A DNA stretch of 64,000 bases from Heliocidaris tuberculata (lineage: Eukaryota; Echinodermata; Echinoidea; Camarodonta; Echinometridae), in the NCBI GenBank assembly GCA_025618425.1, contig CM046833.1, positions 5,290,356 to 5,354,355 of the forward strand, given 5' to 3'. Numbering within the stretch: position 1 is the first letter of the stretch; each line of letters starts with the position of its first letter. A program made the position numbers and the translations under genes. Below, one piece after another: positions 13,345-27,005 of this stretch. The notes under the pieces are model-generated. The model had not been told where the DNA came from. It did not search any database and worked only from the letters and a program-made list of their open reading frames with translations.

Positions 13345-13760
13345 TTTAAAGGTAACAGATAGTTTTGGTAAGCCCTCAAAAACTTTTCGTGAGATTTCTT
13401 TAATTTTACTTAATAAATAGCAGGGTACTAACATAACTAAGATGCTGTGAAGTTTTTTTCCTCCTTAAGTGAAATGTTTATCGAATGATAGGTGAAAAGT
13501 AATAAACATCCCTGGCCCAAAAAAGAGGGGATGTAAATTCAAACAACGGCCACACACACTACTCACACGAGGATTGCTGTGTGTATAGAATACGCTACAC
13601 ATAGTGCGAAGCGCTGAGTTTATCGTGCGGGGAACCTTCGGGTGGATATGGTCTTAGCGTGAGGCAGTGAAAAGCTGTTACCAAGCGTTTCTTACAGATA
13701 TTTACACTAAAATTTGTTCGAAATCAGTCAAACCGCAGGTCCCCAAAAGTGCTCTATTTT
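13345..13760. mobile_element. MITE copy related to 37874-38383
   Basis: The sequence from TTTAAAGGTAACAGATAGTT onward matches the complement of 37874-38383 (TTGGTAAGCCCTCAAAAAC, CCCCGCAC, GCTTCGCAC blocks). The right end is not defined. Confidence 0.5.
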
Positions 13761-14118
13761 ATTTCCAGTTTTGCTTGACTGGGTCAGTCTCTGAATACAT
13801 AATGAGCAGGAATCCCTGGGAACATCTGATTTCCAAATGATTGAATGGACTGGTTAACATTTACTGATTCTCATGATTTATACATCAAATAAAAGAGGAG
13901 GAATTAGAGATTCATGACATACTCTATTTGTCTATGAAAAATGTGACAAAATTGGTGAAAAATAATGTTATTTTATGACCAAAAAATGGAAATGAAATGA
14001 AAAGTAAACCTGTAAAAAACTCACATAGTTTTATCATGAGCCAGGCTGAATTTGACATGAGTGTAAAGGGCAATATCTATACTTTACAAATATTGAAATA
14101 ATATTTATGTACACTTAA

Positions 14119-14432
14119 TGACAGGGTCAGGATCCAGCAAAATGTAACCAAAGTACACATTGTGTCCTTCAAACAGTTGATTCCAGCTCTCTGATTGGTT
14201 ACTTCACAAGCCCTTTCCCAAAAATAGATCAACATGTTTGTCACAGCTAGGACCATGTTTACACAAGAGGTCAAGAGTTCACCCAGCAGGTGGCATGTGG
14301 TTTCAAATATCGCGCCATATTCTTGCAGGGTGGCCTTGCCAGCCAATCACAGTGCTAGGATTCTATGGTCTTGACAATTTCAAGGATAAATTATGTACTT
14401 GAGTTGAATATTGCTGGATCCTGACCCTGTCA
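14119..14432. mobile_element. 314-bp MITE
   Basis: Inverted termini TGACAGGGTCAGGATCCAGC are flanked by TAA on each side (14116-14118 and 14433-14435). A 3-bp TAA duplication suggests PIF/Harbinger. Confidence 0.8.
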
Positions 14433-16229
14433 TAAATGTATGGATGTTTTGAATATGATAATGTAAAAGATGAAACTTCAACGCTTCCATACATATTCGT
14501 TTTAATAGTGGCTCATATACTTTTTATACGTCTTTTATTGACTTGAAATCTTATAAAGAAAAGCATTTTGTGTCACTATTTTATCGCTTATTTTCAACTA
14601 CTTATTCTTTGAATTATAACTTAAACAGGGTATGTCTGCATTGATAAACTATCCATTTATCTTTCCAGAAAATTTGATAAGCATAGCATTAATATTTCTT
14701 GATTTAATTAACTTTGAATATGACAATGCAAAACAGCCCATTGGTTGCAAGGAGAGTGTGCCATTTCAGGCACTGGAAATAAAATCAGCCCCTTTTGCTC
14801 ATTTACATACGACCTGCGGTCTGACTGGCATCGTGAATGGAATGTTAAATAATCTCGTACATGTGTCTTATGATAAAAGGAGAATAGTATGTGACTATGT
14901 TAGATAAGTTTCTTGCCAGTATGATTTTTGCTACCGAGACTGTCTATGAGCTTTAAGCCCTCACACAGCGTGCACCATCTTCAATCCTTGAGAAGAATTT
15001 TTTAATTGTCACATTCCATCTGTCCTCTCAGGTTCTTTAAAACCCGATTCCCTATCCCACTCCTGACACCCATTTTAGTGGTCTTGTTTTCTGGGAAGGG
15101 TTGAAATGCATTATTATCTCGCACGTAACTTCCATGCCCCTTATCCTATTCACAAGCTAATTCAATATGCAACATGACAAATTCTTCCCCAAGGAACAGG
15201 CCTATTTTTTCGCGTTCTTACTTTTCTTCTCTGAGCCTGTAGCTCACTAGTTATACTCCATGTTATAAAATTTGTTCTTTATTCGATTTCAATTCAAAAG
15301 AACAACTTTTTTTTTCTTCAATTTATACCATTCACTGAAATTAAGATTCTTACCATCCTTACGATACATATATCAGACCAATTATTAATCACCTCTATTT
15401 ACCCCTGATATTGGTAATATGAAAGGAACAGTCACCAAATTTTATTCATAAACCAAACCTTATCCATGACATTTCTTTAAATGTCGATGCAAAGTTATCT
15501 TGGTTTAACACCGAATGACATATAAATTTTGCAACTGGCAATTTGATCAATACAGTACAATGCAAATCTTTATCAACCATTCTTTTTCACCTCGTTTTAC
15601 ACATCTTTTTTTTTTCATTTGTTATTATTCTTTTGTCATTTTTTGCTAATGTTATTGTGAATGTTCCTAATCGTTAGTATTTGTAATGTTTTGTTTTGTT
15701 TGTTTAGTGTTTTTTTTTTTTGGGGGGGGGGAGGGTGTAAGAAATTTGTATCTGTGAAGAAAAGGTGCTATAAAAATGCTAAATATTGTTATTAGAATAA
15801 GGCATCCATCTGTGTTTATAGAATAATGATCTAAGGTTATATTAATAAAGCAATCACACGTAAGGACGAGGGTAAACACTGCACTTTTAAGAGAAAGCCT
15901 AGTAGTACCGGTAGCACGTTTCAACCAAAATGATAATAGTCGTATTAAGTCGTGATACTAACACGAAATAGGTGTTTATTACATTACACTCTGAATAAAA
16001 TGTTGTTCGAAAAGGTCATATATGACAACAAGGACAAGATTATTCTAACAAGAAGTTATTGTTGAATACACCTTTTTTCGTGATGTTCACTCAACGTTAA
16101 AATATGAATGCATAACTTTCCTGATATTTACGTAAAGGGGGTAAATTAATCATGTTACTTTTGCTCGGAGGCATAATTTATCTCCCAGGTCCCTTCCATT
16201 GCAGTATAGAATGAAAGAACAAAAGAAGT

Positions 16230-16640
16230 TCTTCTAGGAAAAAGAGAGAGCGAGAGAGAGAGAGGGAGTGTGTGTGTGTGTGTGTGTGTGTGACATAGAC
16301 AGATAGATAGAGAGAGAGAGAGAGAGACTGAGACACCAAGAGAAATTTTAAAAGTGAAAACAGAGATGAAAAGCAGATAAAAAGATAGATTTAGCGCTGG
16401 GAAGAGAGAGAGAGAGAGAAAGTATAAAACAATGAAAAGTGGTAGAAATGAGAGAGAGAGACTATAGAGAGAGAGATAGAGCGGAAGAAAAAGGAGAAAG
16501 AGATGAAGAGAAGAGGAAAGAAAAATATATAGATTTAGGACGGGGAGAAGAAAGAGAGAGAGAGAGACTAAAGAAATATAGAGGGGAAGAGGAATAAGAA
16601 GAAGAAAAGTAAGGGAGAGAGATAGAGAGAGAGAGATGGG
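16230..16640. repeat. GA-rich microsatellite block with (GT)n
   Basis: It contains GAGAGA tracts throughout and (GT)n at 16268-16291. The 164-codon minus frame across it (SLSLSL) is a repeat artefact. Confidence 0.9.
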
Positions 16641-16725
16641 GGTGATCATTGACGTAACGAATCTAACGTTGAAACCTTTGCTCTAAATCATCCCGTAGTT
16701 CAAGGACATACCGTATAATTATATT

Positions 16726-16727
<2 letters not shown>

Positions 16728-16760
<33 letters not shown>

Positions 16761-16763
16761 AAT
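16728..16763. repeat. (AAAAC)n microsatellite
   Basis: It consists of AAAACAAAAC pentamers. Confidence 0.9.
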
Positions 16764-17159
16764 TGTCCATATTAATCTTTCAGGATTAACTAATACCCAG
16801 TTTGAAAGTAAGGCATTATTTGACAATATTTATAATTAACGCAAGGTTGATTTGAAGACAGATAAGCCAAGAGAGGAAAACGAGAAAATACGTATTTTTG
16901 GAAGGATTGAGATGAGACTGTTTTCCTTTGTATTGACTAGATGAGTTTCATTGAATATTTAGTGGTGCCCAAATAACAGGTATATTGCTTGATGTTTTCC
17001 TGCCTATGTACTCATTAATACATTATCCATCGCTGTTCGTGTACAGGTGGATATTTGAAACAATTATGAAATCACTGGTGTTGACTTCGTCTTGACTTCA
17101 GGGGCAATTTGACGAGTATTACCAGAAGTTGTATTAATATGGTGAAGAGAAAGAGCATG

Positions 17160-18684
17160 TCCTATAAAAACAATTATCCTTCAATTAGACATGACACTGA
17201 TTCGTCTGGTTGCGATGTTTCTTTTAATAGAGAGTGCAGATGGGAGAAAAAAAAGTAAATGAATAGAAATAGAAAGAGAGAGAGAGAGAGAGAAAGATAG
17301 GGAAAGTGGAAGGGATGGGGTGGGGGAGGGGGAGAATGATAGTTGAAGAATAAGAAGGTTGAACAAGTAGAAGGAAGAACATAAAAGCGATATTAAAATG
17401 GAATTACTAGTAAAAAGATAATAAAATAAGAGAGTTTTAGGGAGAAAATGAAGCGAACGAGAAGGCAATGATGAAAAGTAAAGAAGAATAAATTATGTGG
17501 AGAAAGGAAAAAGAGTGGAAGAAAAAAGATAAAGAAAAATGGAAGGAGAAGAGATTGATACCCCTACCCTTTACCTTGGTAAATGATGATCAATCCGTGT
17601 GGCTTGGTGGGCAATTTTATTAAATATTTAATAGCTTGCAAAGAGTCATCTGTCATTTAGTTAATAATTGACTGGTTCTTCCCATTAATCAAGAAAAACG
17701 GAACCTCTTTTCCATCACATTAATAGTTAACTATTCGCCTTTTAACTATATTACATATATTATAAAATAAGATTGCATTTTAGAATGTATGATATGATAT
17801 TCAGATAACAAACAAAAGCTACCATTCAATTATTGATTGGTGTTTTATATTAAGACTATAAGGTAAGTATTATTGCAATACTAGAATGTCCAATAAATAA
17901 TAGAGAACTCATTTTTGTAACGGCGTATTGCCCAGTCCATGCAGTTTTTATGTATTGAATAAATTATAATTTACTCTTTGCCAGGGACCAGCGCTCCTAC
18001 AGGCTCTGCTTCTTTGCTGGTCTCTGTTTTCATTCTCATTCTCATATAGTTACTCTAATGTAGTCTTCACTGTTTTTCCCCCTTACAACTCAAACGTTAA
18101 TGCTCTTCATTTTGCTTGTAATAATCGAACAAATTTCTGCACTTAGTTTCGTTGTCATTTGATTTTATCTTGTTAATTGTACATAGTTATTGGTATATAC
18201 TTTGAAAAATGAAAATGAAATGAAATTTGAAATCTGAAATCTGAAATCTTGCCACTGGTTAATATACTATGTAGGCGAAAAATTATTTTTATGCTGATGC
18301 AAGAGCAAGTTAACTCATTTATGATTTTCAGAATGCTTCTGTGACAGAATTTCTTCCAGCATTCAGAAGATAATTAATCTTTTTTTGTTGTATTTATTGT
18401 TGTTTTCCAATATGAACAAACTAGTTCAAAGTTGAAGGATCAACTCAGTCAGAGGACCATGTTGCGTTGCGTCCAAGAATTGAATACTCTCTTTAAACGC
18501 GGTAGTCAGTAATTTCTCTGTGGTCTATAAAATGTCTTCAGGCGCCATTTTCTTGTAACCAGTGGGCATTCTACTGTCTCTAAGGGGATTAATAATCGAA
18601 GCCTTCTAAGATCAAATATTTATTGCGTCACGGCGTGCCGGGTTTCATAAAGAAGAAAGTGATAAATAGCTAGCTGTTGAGGGA
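17160..18684. other. Gene-free stretch
   Basis: It holds (GA)n at 17274-17293, A/G-rich DNA to 17550 and AT-rich unique sequence. Apart from the LINE-like tail at 18200 nothing is recognised. Confidence 0.45.
17985..18250 (+). mobile_element. Possible LINE 3' UTR with GAAAT tail
   Basis: The non-coding stretch ends in AAAATGAAAATGAAATGAAA followed by GAAATCTGAAATCT repeats, a tail style common to LINE 3' ends. No coding part is recognised. Confidence 0.35.
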
Positions 18685-18824
18685 GAGATGAAGGTAGAGA
18701 TGAAGGTAAGAAAAAGACAAGAATTTTTGGCAAAGGAGAGAAGACGAAGGGAAGTGACAGAGGACCTTAGACATTGCCCTGAAAATGTCAATTTAATGTT
18801 CATGCCCTCTCTTTCCCATAGCAG

Positions 18825-19035
18825 GAGGGTTCATAATTCCAAAAATGAAATAGGGTCCATAATTCAGAACATTCGATGCATTAACCCGAAGGTCCGTTAT
18901 TCCGAAGGTTCGTAATTCCGAAAATTGGAATAGGGTTAATTTAATTTTTGGAATTACGAACCGTCGGAGTAACGAACCTTCGGAAATACGAACTTTGGAA
19001 AAACGAACCTTTGGAATATTATGGACCTTCGGAAA
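18825..19035. repeat. Palindromic repeat built on GAACCTTCGGAA
   Basis: Short units such as GGTTCGTAATTCCGAA and TAACGAACCTTCGGAA repeat every 15-20 bp. Orientation flips near 18930, giving a hairpin-forming block. Confidence 0.65.
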
Positions 19036-19773
19036 AACGACATGTAACCGTTGAATCTATCACCAGCATTACCAGTATATTTAGAAGCTTTTAAATTCAG
19101 ACAACGAATAGTTATAAATGTACATGTATAAACTGTAAAATAAATGTTGGGGTTCCTTTTTCGTTTAGTATTTACAATGCGTCGTAATTCCAATCGGGGA
19201 GAAGGGCCCCATCGGCTAGAAAGGATGAAATTCGTGATCAGTCGTCGACACTTTAATTTGCGCCTGGCATTATAACCCACACATTGTGTGTCCGGACAGG
19301 TTAGTTATCCGGACAGGTCACTTTTCAACAGTGAATAGAACAACTTTTCATGCAAACCGTCTTTAATATTTCACAAGATATGTTAACAATATTTACTCTA
19401 TTAACCAACTTTAGTGTTGCTTAGTGCTTATTTTGCGTAAAATCAGACGGTCAATTTTTGATAAGTGTCCAGATACACGACACCCATTATACCATCGGGA
19501 TAAAACAATGATATATACATCCACGTGCTCACTTCTTCACGTGTTCCAAAAGAAATAATTCAATAAATCCATTTGGGTGAATGCAGCACCTACTCGCGAA
19601 TCCTTCAGACTTAAACAGACTTATTCGAGTATCCTCATCGGAATCAATTCGAAATTACTCCACTAATGCTTAAGATCTGTCGCTAATCCTTCAGGCTTTA
19701 AGTATCCTCATCTGAGTGGAAAGTAATTGCCAGTCTAATTTATTTCTGACCATAACATTCTGGAGACAGTGTA

Positions 19774-20715
19774 CAGTGGCGTAGCTTGAATCCAGCCATT
19801 GAAGGGACACTGGCATCATGGGGGGGGGGGGGGGGGGGGATCGGTCTTTCTTGAAAAAGTCAAGGCGACTTTACGAGGACATTGATTATGGGGCGAATAA
19901 TGATAACAATAATAATAATAATAATAATAGAAATGATAATAGTAATCATATGATGAATTTATATAGCGCAGCTACTATTCGAATACGCTCTACTGCGCTT
20001 TGACGGAGACTCTTATATGCTTACACTATATAAACAGAACATACTTTAAAGCCTCTGAAAACAGGTGGGTCTTCAATAGAAATTGAGAAATAGGGACGGA
20101 TTGTGCTTTCCTTATTCATTATTACAAGAGGAAGTTGGTTCCAGAGTTTTGGAGCAGCACAGCTAAATGCACAATTTCCAAGAGTTGCTTCTGTTTTGGC
20201 ATGAGGCAGTTTTAGAAGCAGTTTATCTTGTGAACTTCGTAAGTTATGTGTATATGGATGCAATTAAAAAGATAATAATTCAGACAAATAATTTGGGGCT
20301 TGACCATTCAAAGCTTTGTCAAAAAGCAAACGTATCTTGAATGTAATTCTGTGCATTATTGGCAACCAATGCAACCAAAAACCAACCAAAAGAAGAATGC
20401 AATATATTCAGCAATATTCCATGATCAATAATGTCGAACGCAGCACTTAGATCCGGAAGTACTAATAATGTTACTTTTTGATTGTCCATGTCTAAAAGAA
20501 GATCATTCTTCTGATCAAGTCTGTTTCTGTGCTATGAAACTGTCTGTATGCTGACTGCGTACATGGGAACAATGAATGCGGGAAGACTAGTCGTCCTTTC
20601 GTCTTCTTCTCTCGGCCTTTCCCCTTTACCGTTTCATTTTCTTTTTTCTTTTCTTTTTTTTTGCCATTCGATAGGGGGGGGAGGTGCCCCCTTGCCCCTG
20701 TAGCTACACCACTTG
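19774..20715. mobile_element. hAT-like element ends enclosing the LINE fragment
   Basis: CAGTGGCGTAGCTTGAATCC at the left and, inverted, CAAGTGGTGTAGCTACAGGG at the right resemble hAT termini. Flanks (CAGTGTA, AATGTGTA) suggest a decayed 8-bp duplication. Confidence 0.45.
19940..20560 (-). mobile_element. LINE 3' fragment (CR1/L2-like)
   Basis: The minus frame 20021-20263 encodes a typical LINE C-terminus (YTHNLRSSQDKLLLKLP, FSCAAPKLWNQLP). Further upstream on the minus strand, about 20430-20520, LLVLPDLSAAFDIIDHGILL is the RT domain-A motif. The middle of the RT is deleted. The 3' side adjoins an AAT-rich tract. Confidence 0.8.
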
Positions 20716-21319
20716 GAATGTGTATACAATTATTTTGGAGCGCAACAAAACTGGAGAAGGATAAAAGAGATCTTACATGTGCAAGTTGAATTTGATTTTG
20801 TAGTTACCTTTTGCGCCATTTGTGTATGATAAATGGTCGATTGATTTGTAAGCTTTGAATGTAAAATAAATCCTCTAGTGAGGAAAAAAGAAAAAAAAAA
20901 GGATCCTCATCTGAATCAATTCAAAATTACTTCTGTCAGAGCTATTGCTATTCAGTCGTGATTAGAAGAGGAACATCGAGTTCCAGAATCTTTTCGTTTA
21001 CTAGAGCCAAACTATCAAGATTTGCTTATGACGAATCCCCTTTTCTACGTATTATTATTTCTTTGTCACCATACATGTTGAAAGATTACAAATTTATGAT
21101 GATGAATATGGAAATAAAAGAATATCAAATCAAATGTCACTGATTGTAGAGAAAGTGCACGCAATATCGTGAAATTACATTCACTGTAGAATAGTTCCTT
21201 TAAAGATAATGTTTGTGAGTATTAGTATCTTTATTCGACAAATCAACCCCCAAACCCATACTGTACTTTGTCTTTTGTTTTGTTTTGCCTTTTTTCGCAA
21301 TAAAAAACACAAAGGCAAC

Positions 21320-21400
21320 ACACACAAAAAGAAGAAGAAGAAGAAGAAGAAGGAGGAGGAGGAGGAGGAGGAGGAGAAGAAGAAAAAAAAAAGAAATTAA
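21320..21400. repeat. (AAG)n/(AGG)n microsatellite
   Basis: It contains GAAGAAGAAGAAG followed by GAGGAGGAGGAG. Confidence 0.9.
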
Positions 21401-21403
21401 AAA

Positions 21404-22900
21404 AGTCATTTGCTACATGGGCACGTGTCACACGTAATTCCATTTGAGCATAACGTGTGGTGATTTAACACCCAAGGAACCGCTCTCAGATAATTACCAC
21501 TGAGACATTAAAGGGACCGAAAAGTCGCCAATCGTGGTGTTTTGGAGCTTGGCCCGGCTCGGGTAATATTCAAGAATCTCCGTACAGCTTCGGTAAACGA
21601 GCACGCAATTGCAGTGATACGCATTCGACCGAAGAAAGACAACTGACACACTACCCCACCCTCGACAGCAATTTTGTTCGCTGCTCCAAGATTGTTGTTA
21701 TGCACGGCCTTGCAATAGGGACAAGCGAATGACATTGAACGTTAATGGATATCGAGCGGTGGCTCCCTTTAAATCGGAGACAAAATTTCATTCCCAGCAA
21801 AGATTGATAGAAAAAATTGTGTATATTTGTTTTGTATTAACGTTTGAAATGATTGTTTTTTCTGATTACGATATACATTCCCACCGTACCATCGTTTTTT
21901 GTATTTAATGCAGTATATTCAAAATTTAAAAAAAAAAACACATAAAAACAACAACAAGGAAGTCATCTGCCTCTTGTCACGTGTCACACGTAATTTATTT
22001 GTGAGAGGAAGAAGGGCTCAAGTTTATCATAAGAATTTTTTTAATCATTGAGAAAAAAAAATCATATCTTTATACAGAGACATAATTTTTTTCATCTTCA
22101 TGCATTAAATAATGTATGTTTATGCAGATTCCGTGAAGATAACATTGTTTCATTAAAAAAAACCCCAAAAAACTTATCTCGAAATATGAAGCTTTTTCTT
22201 GATTATTGAAAAAAAAAATGTTTTGATGAACTTGGGGCCCTTCTTCCCCTGATGTATTCAATTCTACTGGAGCATTAGGTCAGGTGATTTAACACCCACG
22301 AAACCACTCTCAAATAATTACCTCTGAGACGATAAATCGGAGATAGAAACTCATTCCCAGCATGGGTCGATGGGACTGTTATGACTGTTTGTCTTGTATC
22401 AAACGTGTGAAATGATTGTTTTCAAATAATTATTTACATTGACGATGTGACTGTTTTTCGTATTTATTGCCTTAGTTTCAAAGTAAAAACACAGAAACAA
22501 CAACAAAAAATTCATCTGCCTCTAGTCACGTGTCACACGTAATTTTAATGCATGGGGGGAAGAAGGGCCCAAGTCTATCAAAACAATTTACTAGAAAACA
22601 AATGTAAGTTTAAAAGACATAATTTTTTCATCTTCATGTTTTACAAAACGTTTGTTCATGTATAGATTATACCGTGAAAATTAAAACATTCTTCCATTTA
22701 AAAAAAACCTATCAGGAAATATGGATTTTTATTGTTGTTGATAGTTATAAAAGTGTTTTGATGGACTATGGGCCATTCTTCCCCTGATGTATTCAATTCT
22801 ATTGGAGCATAACGTCAGGTGATTTAACACCGATGTAACCGCTCTCAGATAATTACCTGTGAGACAATAAATCGCCGATACAGACTCATTCCAGCAAAGA
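21404..22900. repeat. Tandem triplication, unit about 550 bp
   Basis: CACGTGTCACACGTAATT recurs at 21422, 21978 and 22527, and GTGATTTAACACC...CTCAGATAATTACC recurs at the same spacing. Copy 1 carries a TTAA-type MITE. Confidence 0.8.
21512..21768. mobile_element. TTAA-flanked 257-bp MITE
   Basis: It is bounded by TTAA, with termini AGGGACCG and, inverted, AGGGAGCCACCG. The two sister copies of the surrounding tandem repeat lack it, which confirms that it is an insertion. A 75-residue minus-strand frame inside it is not recognised. Confidence 0.75.
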
Positions 22901-24254
22901 TTTATGGGACACACGAAATGCACGAGGGATTGGATTTTCTCCATTCTCGACCGATGTACAAGGATTAAGCATGCATAGCGTGGGAAGGAACTGGAGATTA
23001 TCATAATGATAGGACCATGGGTTGTTTTAGCAGATAGTATTATGTTGAACAACAAGTGAAAAAGAGAGGGATGATAATTATAATAATTGATATTGAGGAC
23101 GATGTGAATAGTATTTTAGCTGTAGATCAAGATAAAGTAAGGCCATAAAATCAGTTATATTTATTTAACCCGGAACATAAATTATATTTATTTTAAGCAG
23201 TTCTAGTATCTGTTACCACCTCTCAACAGAGGAGATACGGGATTGTCAGATCATGTAATAAAACAAATTTTGTGACCACTGTCGTCTGTAGTCCAGTATT
23301 ATCGACATGATAGGAATACTAGCAGCGACAAAAATAGAAGACACGAAACCTAAAAAATGCAATCTTCATTTGTGGTTGCCCGTTACATTTCGATGCATAA
23401 AGATTAAGTTCTATTTCCCGTATTTTCTGGCTGAGACACTTTCTCTTCACCCATTCTTATTACATTTAGAAGGATAATTTTCTTTACCTGATCGTCATGA
23501 CTTCCATTTTTTTTTTTTTAAAGTTTCCATTCCTTTTTTATTCCCACACTTCTTTGAAAGCCTAGTACTATTTCACATTTGGAATTTTGTAATTGCTTGC
23601 TATTTTCCTCACATTGTATACATGTACCTGTTTTCAGGTTGAACCGAGCCTTTTTTTGTCAATGATGGAACGATGTTCAGCATATGGTTACCATGACAAA
23701 ATATTCCTTCCCAAGGCCGTTTTGCAAAAATCGTGAAATACATGTAGAGAATAGAACATAAAAACACACGTACCTTCCATTTGATGTTGGTGACCAATGT
23801 ACTGGGATCGATAGTCTATCAAGAATATATGCACAAAGCTGCGTATGCCGTTTCATTCACTAGAATCATTATTGTATAGATCTGTTTACATGTATGATAT
23901 TTTAGTCCATGTATTTTGTATCCATGGTGGAAAATGTGACCAGTAGCCATAAATGTATAACATATATATATTATATATTATTATTATACATTATATATAT
24001 ATATATATATATAACATATGATACTGTTGGCAGACTTGTTTATATAATGAATCAGCAGACTCTCATGAAGAGCTATGGTGGTCCACTGGCTTTTTTATTT
24101 TTTTACATGAGGGGGACACAATTTTGTGTAATTAAGGTATGCCGGATTTTCAAAGGGGGCACGTGCCCCCGTGGCCTCCTCTAATTCTTTTACTTCTACT
24201 TCTGTAAAGTTTATTGAAGCAGCTTCCTGGGCTTTTACAGAATGATCGCTTTAA
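22901..24254. other. Gene-free stretch with AT microsatellite
   Basis: TATATA tracts lie at 23960-24015. The remainder is unrecognised AT-rich sequence. Confidence 0.5.
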
Positions 24255-24680
24255 GGTTTTTCATATCATTTCATTTCATTTATTTATCTCTCTTCCACCT
24301 CCCTGATGAGACCAATTTAACAAAAGCAGCTTTTCGATAGGTCCGTGCATAAAAAATTACAAACATAAGACATAAAATAAAACATAAAACAATTGAAAAA
24401 AATTACATTAAAACATTAAAAGTATAATGGCACAACAATTTTAGAATCTAAAGTGGGTAAAACCATAAAAATTTATACTAAAATCAATAAAAACAAGGAA
24501 AAGTTAATAGATAAGACGGGAAAATATGAGACTTTTAAATAAATAAAACGACTTAACTAATTTGAGTTAAATGATTGACCTGAAATATTCGCGATTAGAT
24601 GTTTCTTTCAAATTCCTTAGCAAGCTGTTCCAAACTTTGACCCCTCTGCGTGTAAGAAAGACTTCCTAGCATAAAATGGG
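24255..24680 (-). mobile_element. LINE 3' UTR and C-terminal fragment
   Basis: Read on the minus strand, RGVKVWNSLLRNLKETSNRE and EYFRSII-stop at about 24575-24655 is a LINE C-terminal signature. An A/T-rich 3' UTR follows, ending in TGAAATGAAATGA repeats near 24270. Confidence 0.6.
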
Positions 24681-24689
24681 TATTAACTT

Positions 24690-25681
24690 GGAACGGCTAG
24701 ATACATGAATGAACCTACTAACCTCTGGGCATTCACAAGGTGACTGTTTCAATATTTCATGGCTCAATAAAGCGGTTGGAGTCGAAGTGATGACCTCGAT
24801 TTTTCTTTTTTCGTCGTAGGTATACACAATTGATAATACTCTAGGGTAAAGACCCATTCATTAAAAAAAAAAAAGCCTTTCCTATTTTCATGGGCCACGT
24901 ATCCCTTTCAGAAATAAGTAGGAATAGTCAATGAATCCGAAAACCAGGGTCTCTGTAAAGCTCTTAGATACCTTATTTCTTATTAAGCGCTACATAATTT
25001 AGCTTACATTATTTGAAATAGCCACAGATACCACATGATCTTGACTAATGATCAGATAATGCTCTTATTAATATTGCTAGCTGCCTTTGCTAAGATTTAC
25101 AAGAAGCAAGTACGAAAGATCACCTATATATATTATGTTTGAACGTATAATAGACCTTTACTTCGGCCATGCCAAGGTGTTTCGTCATTCTTTGTCTTAT
25201 ATGCTAACAAGAACAAGGGAATATTGAACATAACTGAAATCAGAAACATAATGTACCTTGATATTAGGTCTGATTTAAGTTATACAGCGTGGCTGTCAAC
25301 TTGATATAGTCATCAGGTATACTAACTTTTTTTTTTTTAATGTTAGACATTCCCTACTTATGAAAAGCTCAGTTAACCAAACCCCTGGGCTTTCACGTGA
25401 TAATTGCGTGAATGCTTCATGGTTTAATACATGAACCACTTCTTTCCCAAGTGGAAATTAAGACCATGACCTTCATGTTGCTTTCATATCGTTTCCTCCG
25501 AAGCAGAAACACGTGGTAATACTGCTGGTCAAATACCATTCATAAACCTACTTGATTATAATTTAGTCGTTTAATTTAGACGTTGTCGCGTATCCCCTCC
25601 GAAAATACGTAGGAGTTTAAAATGAATAACATCTGTAAATCTGAGAAGTTATTCAATTTAAGGCGCTGTTAAAATATATCA

Positions 25682-25724
<43 letters not shown>

Positions 25725-26690
25725 ATATCACATTACTTTAACTACGACAGGCACTATATATGGTAATATTTGTATTATAATGTTGCCAGCTACCATTACT
25801 AAGGTTTACTGGAAAGATGAAGCAAATATGATATAAGATTATGTGTACAGTGCTTAAACATAATGACATAACCTTTTAACGTGGGGAAAGTTCAAAGTAT
25901 TTGTTAAATCGGTGTTGCATATGTTGATGTTATCAAATGCATATTTAACATAATTAAAATCATAAGTAACATTTCGTATGATATCTGGTCTGATTCGAGC
26001 ATTAATAATAACAACAACGATAATATACGTAACAATAATTTTGATAATAAAATAATAATAATTATAGCTGTTTCCTATATAGCGCCTTATCAGTGACAAT
26101 GTACCCGACCAAAGCGCTTACAGCATTTTTACCCCGGTCGCTGCATTCAGTTACGATTGTGCACAATGTACAGTGAAAATTCTCCACTCCTCTGGGGAGC
26201 ATTCCAGCCAGTTGCCTGTTTCCAAGCGCACACCTGCTAATTCAACAACAACGACGTTCTCATCCCGCTACCGGGTACCCATTTCACACCTGGATGGAGA
26301 GAAGTGATGTCAATAAAATGCCTTGCTCAAGGACAAATGTGCTTAAGTGCTCATGCAAGTACAGTAGAGCTGTCAACTTGAAACAACGGTGTGGAACCGA
26401 CTACCTCCGAATTTCCCCACGAATACTAAGCTCAATTAACCACCCGGGCTCTTTTCCAGGTTGCTTGCGTGAATGTTTCATGGCTTAACAACTTGAACCA
26501 AATCTTCAAGCGGGAATTAAGACCATGACCTTCATTCTTCTTTGTGGCGTTTCGACGTAAACATACGAAAAATTTAAGCTCTTGTTGGTTAGAACAAGGT
26601 CCAATTCATAGTCGAACTTCGCTATTATGTACTAGCGAATGCTGTCACGTATCGCTTCTGGGAATAACTAGGTTTATTAAATAAGGAAAA
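24690..26690. repeat. Degenerate tandem repeat, unit about 690 bp, three copies
   Basis: The marker ATGACCTTCATG-like block occurs at 24790, 25466 and 26525, and a CGTATCCCTTCNGAAATA-like block at about 24898, 25589 and 26649. The third interval is about 370 bp longer because a SINE has inserted. (AT)n lies at 25684-25721. Confidence 0.7.
26030..26340 (-). mobile_element. SINE, same family, head truncated
   Basis: It shares the ATATAGCGCCTT, CAAAGCGCTTACAG and CACACCTGGATGGAGAG blocks with the 9030 copy, next to an AATAAT tail. The B-box end is missing. It interrupts the 24.7-26.7 kb tandem repeat, so it is an insertion. Confidence 0.55.
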
Positions 26691-27005
26691 TTAACTCGCC
26701 TATTTATTACACGCTGCTTCGAGTGCGAGCGAAAATGCAGTGTAGAGCACATTAAGCAAATTGAAGAATCTGACGATGAAGAGAAAGGTTCGAAGTTTTC
26801 CGATTAAAACGGATTGATTGATTCATTAGACAACAACAACAGAATGCATATACAAAACAGACATTTGGATTATTCCTGCTCTGTTCATTGTTGGTCCAGT
26901 TGACGCTCCTATACAACTAACAGCGAACCTAGAAAAGTTCTTTCTGTCAATTTTTGTTTTGTTTTGTTTTTTGTTTTTGATTTGTAATCCGAAGTGGTCA
27001 CCGAA

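Larger units (their letters stand above)
12542..15720. other. Gene-free stretch apart from listed MITEs
   Basis: It is AT-rich DNA with a T run and G run at 12937-12965. The frames at 12827-13277 and 14632-14907 have low-complexity or AT-driven composition and no recognisable domain. Confidence 0.45.

Noticed and set aside
16155..16649. 164-codon minus-strand frame rich in S and L
   Set aside because: It is a translation of GA microsatellites with no complex sequence.
21508..21735. 75-codon minus frame starting MSFACPYCKAVH
   Set aside because: It lies inside a TTAA-flanked MITE absent from the sister repeat units. The two CxxC-like cysteines alone do not support a gene.
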